Shown here: in pieces, positions 54,736-64,000 of the stretch | How the letters are laid out: the number at the start of each line of letters is the position of its first letter | How positions within the stretch are numbered: the stretch's first letter is position 1 | Notes under the pieces: model-generated | Databases searched by the model: none | Told to the model about the DNA's origin: nothing | Seen by the model: only the letters and a program-made list of their open reading frames with translations | Source: Bombyx mori | Taxonomy: Eukaryota; Arthropoda; Insecta; Lepidoptera; Bombycidae | Reading direction: 5' to 3' | Assembly (NCBI RefSeq): GCF_030269925.1 | Contig: NC_085125.1 | Coordinates: forward strand, 1,456,501 to 1,520,500 | DNA: 64,000 nt | Position numbers and translations under genes: made by a program

Positions 54736-55080
54736 AGCGTAAACTTGTAACAAGTCTTGTGTCTTCTATTTTCTTATATGGGGCGGAGACATGGACTCTG
54801 AAGAAGGCTGATCCAAGTCGGATCGACGCGTATGAGATGTGGTGCTGGAGGAAAATGCTGCGGATTCGCTGGACGGCGCATCGGACAAACGCATCAATCC
54901 TGGAAGAACTAGGCGTCTCCTTAAGACTCTCCACCATTTGCCTATGTAGGATTTTAGAGTTATTCGGTCACGTTGCGAGGAAAAAGGGTGACAATCTCGA
55001 AAGACTTCTCATCACCGGCAAAGTGGAAGGAAAGAGGCCTAGGGGGCGTAGTCCCATGCGCTGGTCCGAATAGGTTAAGA
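54736..55080 (+). mobile_element. RTE-like LINE 3' fragment
   Basis: One open frame (54759-55073) reads FLYGAETWTLKKADPSRIDA, YEMWCWRKMLRIRWTAHRTN and KRPRGRSPMRWSE, a hallmark C-terminus of RTE-type endonuclease/reverse transcriptases. Upstream domains are absent. Confidence 0.82.
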
Positions 55081-55659
55081 CGACTTTGGAATCCAGCATT
55101 TGGAACGATTTGGAAGTGGAATTATTTTATTCGAAATCAGTTTCCATAGTTTTGAAGCTGATGTTTTTGTCCCAATATTCTTGCAAAGGACTTTTTACCG
55201 GAAACACAACCGGTGAAGTTACGGGAATTCATTGATTTTGTTTATTTAGCTTTTAATTTATTAAATATATTATTTATCTTTATTATTATTTTTATATCAA
55301 AACATTATTTAAGCAATTTAGCTTTTGTTTATTTAGTATTTAGTGTATCTTCGGCTATAAAAGTGTAATAATGGAGCTACCATCATATCAACCATTTATC
55401 ATCTGTGTAAGTACACAAGTGTGGTAAAATGACTCAAACTGGCTTTTCAGGTTCATCAAAAAAAGTCTACTAAAATCTCAGTTATTTGAAACTTTAATAT
55501 CCTGAAAAATCTTTACAGAAAGCGGTAGCTACTATCATATTGAATTAGCGAATAATTTCAGCAAGTATTCCAAACTTTGGAACTAATAAAGGCGTGATTT
55601 GACCGAAAAATAGATATAATTATGTCTTGCAAAGATACCATATTCGAATATATTTTTTT
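55081..55659. other. No gene recognised
   Basis: AT-rich spacer. Confidence 0.4.
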
Positions 55660-55768
55660 ATTGCTTAGATGGGTGGACGAGCTTACAGCCCAGCTCCAGT
55701 AACCACTTAACACCAGGTTAAGTGGTTACTGGAGCCACCACCCACCTTAAGTTCTAAGTTCTCAGTAT
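55660..55768 (-). repeat. Rearranged Bm1-like SINE with fold-back duplication
   Basis: Reversed SINE (gcttagatgggtggacgagc) is followed by forward sequence (gctccagtaaccacttaa at 55693-55710), a 7-base loop, then the same in reverse (55718-55735), before continuing to tcagtat. The 18-base arms pair perfectly. Confidence 0.75.
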
Positions 55769-55777
55769 CTTATACCT

Positions 55778-56064
55778 TTAAACGAGCAATTCTTGTATAT
55801 ATATTTATAATCTGAATCTCGGAAACGGCTCCAACGATTCTCATAAAATTTAGTACAAAGGGGATTTCGGGGGCGATAAATCAATCTAGCTACGATTTTT
55901 TTTTTCAGATAATGTTGTTTTATTCGCGTTTTCAATAATCAACTTTATCGATAATCAATCCCCGACATCTATTGGCGAATAATAATACTATTTTTACTGC
56001 TTTAAAGACACAACAAGATGGCGTCATAAAAAAAAAGTCGAGCAAAGCTCGGTCATCATCTAGT
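55778..56064 (+). mobile_element. Helitron-like element
   Basis: It starts tttaaacgagcaattcttg and ends with a short hairpin (gtcgagcaaagctcgg) and catcatctagt. A reversed copy is at 57758-57987. No coding content. Confidence 0.75.
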
Positions 56065-56312
56065 AGTTACAAGTATTACAAGGATTATAAGTATTGAATA
56101 ATTTAGAGATTTTTATTGTGATGGTCGGCATTAAGCTAACACAGATTTTATTCAATAAATGTATCTCCTTGAAATTTGGGATGTAAATGTAATGAAAAAT
56201 TTTTTTGTATTCGAAAAAAACAGATCTGAAAAAATTTTCGGCTTAGATTACGGAATTCAATCAGCTTTACTACATAAATACTGAACACATACATCCATTT
56301 TAGTAATTATTA

Positions 56313-56405
56313 CCCTCCTGGCTGAGCCTTTGCTCGCCCACCTACCTGTCCTGGTGAAACTGGAAAGGCCTCCGGGCCACCAGTAATCTTTCAATTATAA
56401 AAAAA
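56313..56405 (+). mobile_element. Short retroposon fragment with 11-base target duplication
   Basis: The sequence ccctcctggctgagcctttg to gggccaccagtaatctttca with an A-rich end is flanked by agtaattatta at 56302-56312 and 56406-56416. Confidence 0.65.
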
Positions 56406-56454
56406 AGTAATTATTATTATATTACATTGTGTATTTGTATGTATATTTATATAT

Positions 56455-56765
56455 AGTAGTAGTCCTACAGTAGTCGAAATTCGACTATAATTAATTGAAA
56501 TTATAAGTTTGTACATTATTATATCTCTATTGTCAAAGACTATTAAACTTCTATAATCACAGATTCCGCCAAGACTACACTATAGACAAAGAATATTAAA
56601 GATGAACAATTTTAACCTATTTTCAATTTGACCACATACTATAAACAATAAGAAAAGTTTGACAATAAACAAAGAGTATATGTGTGTGAGTGTCAAATAC
56701 ACGGTAGTGTGCGTAATGTTTTTTTATTGATTTAATGTATTATTAATACATAATTAAAAACGTAA
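56455..56765 (-). mobile_element. Helitron-like element, truncated
   Basis: Reversed member of the GMC-intron family: cagtagtcgaaattcgacta to taatacataattaaaaacg. The far end is missing and a short RTE-like tail (56769-56798) follows. Confidence 0.65.
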
Positions 56766-56798
56766 TGCTTCGGTTTCCTCACTACTGAGGGTCGTCAC

Positions 56799-56826
56799 CT
56801 CTCTCTCTCTCTCTCTCTCTCTCTCT
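56799..56826 (+). repeat. (CT)n microsatellite
   Basis: A 28-base CT run. Confidence 0.9.
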
Positions 56827-57150
56827 TCATTCGGGTGTTTGTCTGTGCGCCTGTACAACAAAATCCCACAAGATGTTCAGAACCTACATATACATAGGTT
56901 TAAGAAAACGATTAAAGAACTCAGGACGGAGGCTAGTTTTTGTGAATTGGCGGTAGTTTTTTTGACGTTCAACAAGTATGTACTTTCATTTATGTTGAAT
57001 AATTTTTTTTTTGATTTGATTTAATAGATTTAGTCTATTTACTAGTTATCTATTTCATAGTTGTAAACTTTTATTTGTAACTATTGTAATTCACAGTTGA
57101 TATTTTTATATATGACAATTTCGTGCTGGACTTCAAAATATTCACCAATT
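56827..57150 (+). mobile_element. LINE C-terminal fragment
   Basis: SVRLYNKIPQDVQNLHIHRF and KKTIKELRTEASFCELAVVF match the last residues of CR1/jockey-type LINE proteins (the NKLP...FK pattern). An AT-rich 3' UTR follows. Confidence 0.55.
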
Positions 57151-57543
57151 TACTAAATGTAACAGAATAATAAATTAACCTGGGAATTTTCCATTAATTC
57201 AATTAGTTCAAATCAATTATTTTTGTTCAACAACTGTACAAATATTTGGTACCAATCAAAATTCTAATGGGCAATCAAGAGTTTCCGAAACACTTAACAA
57301 TAATGAAATCGGACAATAAAAACGGCGGTTCTCAAATTTAGTGTTTCAACAAAGTTGTTTACGAAAAAATAAATAAGAAATCTGTTTTTATTGTATTTTC
57401 TTTTTGTGTACAATAAGTATAAATAAATAAAATAAATAAATAAAATAAATAAATAAGAACTTCTGCAATAACGCCCAAAAATTCATAAAAAAAAAAAGCG
57501 TGTTATTAATTTTTATTGAAATTTTGTTATGTATATGTACATG
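57151..57543. other. No gene; (AATA)n stretch
   Basis: AT-rich with an aaataaataaaataaat run at 57418-57455. Confidence 0.45.
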
Positions 57544-57585
57544 TATATTTAGGGGATAATAACTCATTATTATCCCCTAAATATA
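57544..57585. repeat. Perfect inverted repeat, 19-base arms, 4-base loop
   Basis: tatatttaggggataataa, loop ctca, then its exact reverse complement. No T-run follows, and it is not part of a recognised element. A second inverted repeat (14-base arms, cttactagtatata) lies at 57635-57675. Confidence 0.85.
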
Positions 57586-57757
57586 AATACTGATATACAG
57601 AACGACGAATGACGTGATACGAAACTATAAATGACTTACTAGTATATATTAGTACTACTGGTATATACTAGTAAGCCAGTTAGTATTTTAGTACATTTTA
57701 GTATATTAGTATTTACCAACACTTACCTTTGCGGGAATAAGGATTAAGTTAAAGTAC

Positions 57758-57987
57758 ACTAGATGATGACGGTTTTTTATTGATAACTCCATCTTGTTGT
57801 CACTTTAAAGCGGTTAGCTGCCCTCAATTAAGAAAAATAGTATTATTATTCGCCAATAGATGTCGGGAAGAGTTGATTATTGAAAACACGAATAAAACAA
57901 CATTTTCTGAAAATAAATCGTAGCTAGATCCGAGATTCCGAGATTCAGATTATATATATATTAATATACAAGAATTGCTCGTTTAAA
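57758..57987 (-). mobile_element. Helitron-like element, reversed copy
   Basis: Begins actagatgatgacggtt and ends agaattgctcgtttaaa, the inverse of 55778-56064, with internal deletions. Confidence 0.75.
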
Positions 57988-58524
57988 GGTATAAAATAAG
58001 ATTTAGAAGACTAAAGTCACAATTTTCAGATATTAGATACTCAATAGATTGTACAATAGTCATAATATAAAATCCATTGTAATCCCGAGTGCTCAACTGG
58101 AGTTGTATTCGCAATATTTTGACTCATTCGTTAGAATCATTATCATAGACGAGAGCTAAAACACAAAACCTCTATTCGACTAACTTAAAATTCCACGTTC
58201 TCATATCAAAGTGAAAAATTTAAACACGCCATATCGTTAACATTATATTCCGTCTCCTTATTTTCGGTGTACCTTATATAAAATCTCTAATGAGATAACC
58301 TTATATCATTGTGAGCGAAATTATAGCAATGATTCATTCGTGAAAATTCTTCATTAAAATTTTCCGGTGTCGTATTACTTTTAAAAAAATGAAAATACTT
58401 TTATGGAGCTTAGGGCGTGGGACGTGCTTTGGAATTTCACAGGGCGGTATCACTACACACTCTCTTCTCTTATTTGTTCATTAAAAACATTTTGTAATAA
58501 CCTTTGTATACGGACTCCGGCTTT
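57988..58524. other. No gene recognised
   Basis: AT-rich spacer, nothing assigned. Confidence 0.4.
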
Positions 58525-58921
58525 TCTATACTAATATTATGAGGAGGAAAGATTTGTTTGTTGGTTTGTACTGAATAGGCTCCGAAATTACTGAACAGAT
58601 TTGAAAAATTCTTTCACTGTTTGAAAGCTAGACTATTCCCGAGTGACATAGGCTATAATATTTTTTTAATAAAATTAGGGATCCTTACTAAAACTTCAAT
58701 AATGTAACCCAAAGTGTACAAAAATTACCTAAAATATTCTTTACATCGCGTGCCCTGCGAAAACTATTGATGATAGAATAAAATAATGTACTACGACTTT
58801 GTAGAACAACTATTATAGTTATGCCGCAATAAGTGTTCTTTTATTTAAAAAAATAAAACAATGTCAAATATCGTTGAAAATTTTGTTAAACACCCGAGCG
58901 GAGCCGGAGCGGGCCGCTAGT
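58525..58921 (+). mobile_element. Helitron-like element, complete non-autonomous copy
   Basis: It starts tctatactaatattatgagg and ends gagcggagccggagcgggcc gctagt. The 397 bases match the common lepidopteran non-autonomous Helitron (ataggctccgaaattactg, cgcgtgccctgcgaaaacta). It has no coding capacity. Confidence 0.85.
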
Positions 58922-59012
58922 AATAAATAAATTAGATTTAGATCAAAGCTTTGTGAGTTTTTTCGCTCAGGTTAAAATCTGCACATTTATTGGTTAATAA
59001 CTATTTAATTAA

Positions 59013-59066
59013 ATGGATTCAATCAAATGAGTAGTCTTAAAACAATACTCATTTAATTGAATCCAT
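59013..59066. repeat. Inverted repeat, 21-base arms with one mismatch
   Basis: 59013-59033 pairs with 59046-59066 around a 12-base loop. Confidence 0.8.
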
Positions 59067-59429
59067 AAAGCTCTGTAATTATGGCACAGGGAATATAAAA
59101 TATTCACCGTATTTCTAGTTGCGTAAATTTTGAAGTAATGAACAACACGAGTATTCGTAAAAATTCCATTCGATTAATATTTTTGGAACCTTTTTCTCTT
59201 CAACCACAGTAGTGGCATTTACATACTTTCGTTTGAAGCATTGTTAGTATTATTTAAGGTGAAGCATTCAATAGCTCCTCGGAATTTAGGTTTTGTATTC
59301 TATTTTAGGAGCGGTGTCTTTGAAGTTGCATGACATGTATTCTTTGTTAGCGCGTCATTGAAAAAGAAACGATTGAATCTCACCATTGCGAATAAACTTG
59401 TTACATATGAAGCCATCAAGGATTGAGCG

Positions 59430-59535
59430 AAGAAATGGTATATGATTGAAGAATATGGAAGGAGAAAACATGTTGTGCCGACCCCAGGTGACTAGGAGAA
59501 GGGCAGGATAATGATGAATAATGAATGATGACATG
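59430..59535 (+). mobile_element. RTE-like LINE tail
   Basis: ggaggagaaaacatgttgtg-like sequence, here gaaggagaaaacatgttgtg, with ccgaccccaggtgactagg and an (ATG)n-like end. Confidence 0.5.
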
Positions 59536-59610
59536 TGAAGCCATCAACGCTTGTCATCCACATCTCGGTTAATATCTTCGTGTTTTTTTAATACTACCAT
59601 TAGTATCTAT

Positions 59611-60380
59611 GATGGTCTCCCAGGTCGAAATTCGACTATAATTAATTGAAATTATAAGTTTGACAATTATTATGGTTCTATTAGCAAAGACTTATACTTC
59701 TTTACTGTACTATACTATAGACAAATAATATAATATCTATATATTGATACGTGAAGCAAAAACTTTGTATCCCTTTTTACGAAAATTGCGCGGACGGAGG
59801 AGTATGAAATTTTCCACACTTATAGAGAATATAGAGAAGAAGTGCACAATGCTAATATTTTTTTTAAATAATGCATAAAAGATACATTAAATCAATAAAG
59901 AAAACATTACACACACTACACGCACACACGCATGCATACTATTTATTGTCAAACTTTTGTTCTTGACGTCTTGTTAAATTGAGAATAGATTAAATATTGT
60001 TTGTTAATATTTTTTATAGTGTAGTCTTGGCGAAATTTGTGATTATAGAAGTATAAAATACAATCATAATAGTGTACAAACGTACAATTATAGTCGAATT
60101 TCGACTACCGCGGGACCACTAGTATTCTTAATTTGACCACAGATTTTAACGATAAACAAAAGAGTATATTAGCGTGTGTGTGTGTCAAATACAAATGGTA
60201 GTGTGTGTAATGTTTCTTTTGAATAATTTATTGATTTGGTTATGCATAATTTAAAAAAAATTAGCATTTTGCACTCCTCCTCCATATTCTCTATAAGCGT
60301 GGGAAATTTCATATTCCTCCAACGGCGCAATTTTCGTAAAAAGGGCTACAAAATTTTTACTTAACGTATGAATATATAGA
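59611..60380 (-). mobile_element. Helitron-like element, outer copy
   Basis: A reversed member of the GMC-intron family. Its left part (59611-59735) and right part (60124-60380, ending aatatataga) are separated by a second copy in the opposite direction. Confidence 0.75.
59736..60123 (+). mobile_element. Helitron-like element, inner nested copy
   Basis: It starts tctatatattgatacgtgaa and ends ctaccgcgggaccactagt. It sits between an A and a T when the terminal T is counted as host, as Helitrons do. The host sequence on both sides is one interrupted copy of the same family. Confidence 0.82.
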
Positions 60381-61171
60381 TATAGAATATAATATTCGAT
60401 GTGTATATGTCGTTATACCATTTTTTTGCATACCTGTAGACGGCTCATTTAAAAAAACAATCCCGTAATCCCATCAGTTTGTCTGAAGTGAACTGACGAC
60501 GCAAAACCAAAGGGTAGACACACACGTTTTTGTCTCAACCAAATTGGGCGAACGTAAAAACTCAATGGAAACTTTATGGGGATCGGATGAGCGAGGATCC
60601 GTGATAAAAACGATGGCAGAGATAGATGAGGCGGTTGCTGTCAGAAAAAAAAACCTTTATCGGTATCTCAGTATGTTCGGTCTGATGCTCCGTATGTTTC
60701 TATATCTGAGTTAAGTGCGCCCTTCAAGTGAGCGATCAATCATGCTTGACGGCATCCTTATGTATTTGGATTACGTATTGTCTGCACGTCAAAAGCTAAA
60801 TAGACTCTTTTCTGGGCTGGCCGTGTGTAGTTTTTTATTTGCTGATGTAGGTCGCTGACCCGATAAGAATTTGACTGCTGAAATAATGAACATGATGGAT
60901 GTGTACTCTTTTATCGGTATGAATGAGGTTACTGGTATAATTCACTGACAATGAGCAGAAAAATACCGCAGACCAAACGGCCAGAAGTGAAAACTTTTAC
61001 CAGCTCGAACGCTGTTTTCGCGATGAAACGATTGTGGTTGGAATATAGTCATTATCAGCCACTTATCCGGAGAGTGGAAGAACTCCAAGGCCTATCCGGG
61101 AAGGAACGGTTTTGCAACACCTGCCCAACCACTCCTGTTGAAGTCCTCACTGCTCAAAAGTGATTTTGCCA
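60381..61171. other. No gene recognised; one 70-codon open frame
   Basis: An open frame at 60951-61163 (SRKIPQTKRPEVKTFTSSNA) has no known motif and runs straight into a repeat fragment, so it may be part of the same retroelement. The rest is unassigned. Confidence 0.35.
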
Positions 61172-61272
61172 TTGGATTGTAATCGCGACTCGCTGAGGAG
61201 ATCCGACGAGAAACTCAATAGGCTGTCGCTTAGGGGTCTCCACGTCGAACTCTTCGGCTGGTTGGACGAGAA
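61172..61272 (-). repeat. Fragment of the 52.2-kb retroposon family
   Basis: cgctgaggagatccgacgag and actcaataggctgtcgctta are the reverse of 52158-52260, with divergence. Confidence 0.5.
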
Positions 61273-62093
61273 AGGAGCTAAGCTTTGTTGCTGCTAGCGT
61301 TAGATAGATGGGATATGGAGCTCAAGGCTGGTTACTGGAAGCCATAGACATCGGAGTCAAGTCTCAAGGTGGGTGGCGGAATTCACGTGGTGATATAGGT
61401 ACCATCCCATAGGAGGGATGTATTTATTAATCACCTAACACGAAGTGGACATACACGCAATAAAGAAAATATCGCGCCGCTGACGTAAAACAGTGCTTCG
61501 AGCCCTTAGTAAACTTACTTTCCGAGCTCTACGACACGACAAGTAATATCGATTGATACATTGAAACTAATTCAAGTAGATATTCGTAAGGACGATAGGT
61601 TGTGGCTTTACGACACAGTTGTTAGGTTACCGGCTCGTGTTAAGATTGCATTTAAGTAGAATCGTGGATGTTGGTCGTCGTCGGATTCCAGCGGATATTT
61701 TTCGTCGTGTTGCGGTTAAATCACGTAGTTATATCGCGAATTCTGCAATTCCGGTTTGACCTAAAGTATGTATCTCATTAACAAAAAGCTATTTCCACTA
61801 TGATTTGTCCGCGTGGTTTGATCCAACAGATTAACACAGCTGCACAATTAAAATTTCAAACGGCCATTCGTGCGAGACCTTTTTGTCCTAAAATCGCGAA
61901 CTACTCCGAACACCTGATTAATGTGTTTCGAAGCGCATTGACTGAAACGTATCAAAGTGAATTAGGCTCTTTCCTTCTTACACGAATCAATCAATCAATC
62001 GGTGACTGCTCTGAAATGCTCTTTTAAATTGATTGAGGATCGGCCTTTGTGAAATCAAAACGAGGTGGGTTTTTTAAGGACCTCTTGCGTTTT
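61273..62093. other. No gene; degraded SINE trace and unassigned DNA
   Basis: Scrambled Bm1-like words occur at 61310-61460 (ggctggttactggaagccat, tctcaaggtgggtggcg). 61560-62030 is more GC-balanced and has a 75-codon open frame at 61800 without a known motif. Confidence 0.35.
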
Positions 62094-62337
62094 TACTGGT
62101 GGAAGAACCTTTTGTAAGTCCACACGGGTAGGTACCACCACCCTGCCTATTTCTGCGTGAAGCAGTAATGCGTTTCGGTTAGAAGGGCGGGGCAGCCGTT
62201 GTAACTATACTGAGACCTTACAACTTATATCTCAAGGTTGGTGGCGCATTTACGTTGTAGATGTCTATCGGCTCCAGTAACCACTTAACACCAGGTGGGC
62301 TGTGAGCTCGTCCACCCATTTAAGCAATAAAAAAAAA
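62094..62337 (+). repeat. Bm1-like SINE, 3' half
   Basis: It runs from ttactggtggaagaaccttt to tttaagcaataaaaaaaaat. Confidence 0.87.
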
Positions 62338-63001
62338 TATTCGTATTTTCACTTAATTAACAATGATGTGAACCATTAAGTGTTTCATAGTCCATAGATA
62401 CGCAGAAGAAGAATCCGTCATACAACTGTTAGATGTTGATGAGATGTTAGTTTACTTTAAATTGTAATAAATACATGTGAAGGGAACATCAGAGATAATT
62501 TTATGCTAACATATGTAAAATCTAAGTTTCAAACTTAACATAATGCTGTAACAATTTTCATGGAATTCAATGATATCGTTATTAACTTAGTCCGCACTTA
62601 AAACCACATACATACCTTTTGTTTGTCTGACGACGAAGCTATTTTTCAACTTTAAATTCGCCTTGCAGAATAAAGTGCGGGTTTGGTGGTGAGTTCACGA
62701 ACTGTAGACGTCAGTATTTTTTTTGTCGGTTTTGCGATGAATCCCTGCTCTGTAACTAGTATTAGTAATAGGTATCTATATGTAATCCCATATGAGGATA
62801 CGAGGATGAGCGAAATACTGCAGTGAGCGCGTAAACGCGTTTGAGTTGTGTATCAAGCCGGATTCGAATGCTGGTTGTTCACGTCGGTGAAAAGCCTGCG
62901 AATACTGAGAAATCTCCTAAGACCCCCTGTCGAGGGGGAGAAAATTTAATTCATAGATTCTCTGGCTACTTGTTCCCATGATGTGGCTGGAGGTTTTTTT
63001 G
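62338..63001. other. No gene recognised
   Basis: Unassigned; includes ggattcgaatgctggttgtt near 62862, which resembles a B box but lacks a partner A box. Confidence 0.4.
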
Positions 63002-63226
63002 TTATTGCTTCAATGGGTGGACGAGCTCACAGCCCACCTGATGTTAAGTGGTTACTGGAGCCCATAGTCATCTACGATGTAAATGCGCTACCCACCTTGA
63101 GATAAGTATAGTTACAACGGCTGCCCCATCCTTCAAACCGAAACGCAATTACTGCTTCACGCTAAAAAAGGGCAGCGTGGTGGTACATACCCGCGCGGAC
63201 TACAAGAGGTCCTACTACCAATAGCA
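63002..63226 (-). repeat. Bm1-like SINE, 3' half
   Basis: Reversed from ttattgcttcaatgggtgga to gaggtcctactaccaatag, with small deletions. Confidence 0.85.
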
Positions 63227-64000
63227 AAATCTAAAATTTACTATAGAGCTAAAATTAATTTCCGAGAAACGGTCCAAATCAACTTTGAAATACGCAGTTT
63301 CGATAATAAACAATAGAATGTTTTGTTTAATATCTAAATATCTCTAATAATTGTTGATTCCGGTCTATTCCCCCACGCTGGCTAAACAAAAAAAAAAAAA
63401 ACATTTTGATACCGTCGTCTTCTTTATGTCGGCTATTGAATGGGAAAATTGATAATGATAACAGGAAAACGCAATGGAAAATATTGGGAATGTTGATAAG
63501 AAACGTCGCCCTAGAGTAAGAATGGAATTCGCTTCCAAACATTTTATTTTCCGACAGACGCAATAAAATCGAATGTACAAAAAATGTACAAAACCTTCTT
63601 TCTATGAAAGAAAAGACAATAATCTCTACAGCCGAATGGAGACTATTGTTCCGAATACTGTTATGGGCACCAAGTTTATCTTTACAAATAAGCGTCAGTA
63701 GTGTTTCGATTTTCACCAAATCTTCTTTTACTCTGTATCGACTAGAAATCAGGTAATGGAATTTTTGAGTAGGTATTGTCTTCTATCTAATCTATAGTTT
63801 CACAACAAAAACCATTCTTCTGATTGTGATGAAATTCGATAGGTACAATTGTATTTCAGAGAATATTTCTGTCGTAGTACTGTCAACATAAGATAGAAAG
63901 CCCGCGAGTACTCTTGAGATTTTTTTTTTTTTCTATTTGATTCCGTATTTCATTAGTACAATAAAATGCTCTTAATCAATTCACAGACTCAGACTTATTA
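63227..64000. other. No gene recognised
   Basis: AT-rich to the right edge. A 130-codon reverse open frame (63327-63719) is rich in Phe, Ser and Ile and contains a long Phe run from an A tract, so it is more likely chance than a gene. Confidence 0.4.

Noticed and set aside
63327..63719. 130-codon reverse open frame as a gene
   Set aside because: Low-complexity composition, a homopolymer Phe run, and no motif or splice context.

Overview
The window looks like lepidopteran nuclear DNA, most likely silkworm (Bombyx). It is AT-rich and intron-bearing. It carries many copies of a tRNA-headed SINE that matches what I know as Bm1, tails of the jockey-type LINE I associate with BMC1/L1Bm, Helitron-like elements ending in CTAGT, a DD37D (maT-type) mariner relic, and R1-, CR1/jockey- and RTE-like non-LTR retrotransposons. 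There are no bacterial operons or CRISPR arrays. Family names are from memory of these repeats; no database search was possible.

The only convincing host genes lie between about 4.3 and 27.3 kb, all on the + strand. They are three tandem copies of one GMC-family flavoprotein oxidoreductase (glucose dehydrogenase-like). Copies B (14068-18997) and C (23638-27292) can each be rebuilt as three coding exons with matching splice phases, giving 583 and 577 residues with the FAD-binding and GMC signature motifs intact. Copy A (4293-6093) lacks exon 1 in the window, has a one-base frameshift, and carries a terminal-inverted-repeat transposon directly after its stop codon. The repeated unit also includes about 2.9 kb upstream of exon 1 and up to 1.7 kb downstream. 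Later insertions tell the copies apart: an R1-clade LINE and a CR1/jockey-like LINE in or beside A, a BMC1-like LINE in intron 1 of B, and a Helitron in intron 2 of B and C but not A.

Layout. 1-3253: 3' part of an R1-clade LINE. 3254-8958: unit A. 8959-11119: 5'-truncated LINE on the - strand. 11120-20768: unit B. 20769-27866: unit C, with a stray piece of its downstream block at 30622-30832. 27867-39750: gene-poor DNA full of SINE, Helitron and LINE pieces. 39752-43788: a decayed PIF/Harbinger-like DNA transposon. 43800-64000: more repeat-rich DNA with SINEs, inverted LINE fragments, Helitrons (one nested in another of its own family), microsatellites and several strong inverted repeats.

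B and C probably encode redundant or recently diverging secreted or membrane-associated oxidoreductases; substrate cannot be read from sequence. I did not find a convincing new defence or other gene system. The most informative signals are the gene cluster with its layered, datable insertions, and several fold-back inverted duplications inside SINE remnants.
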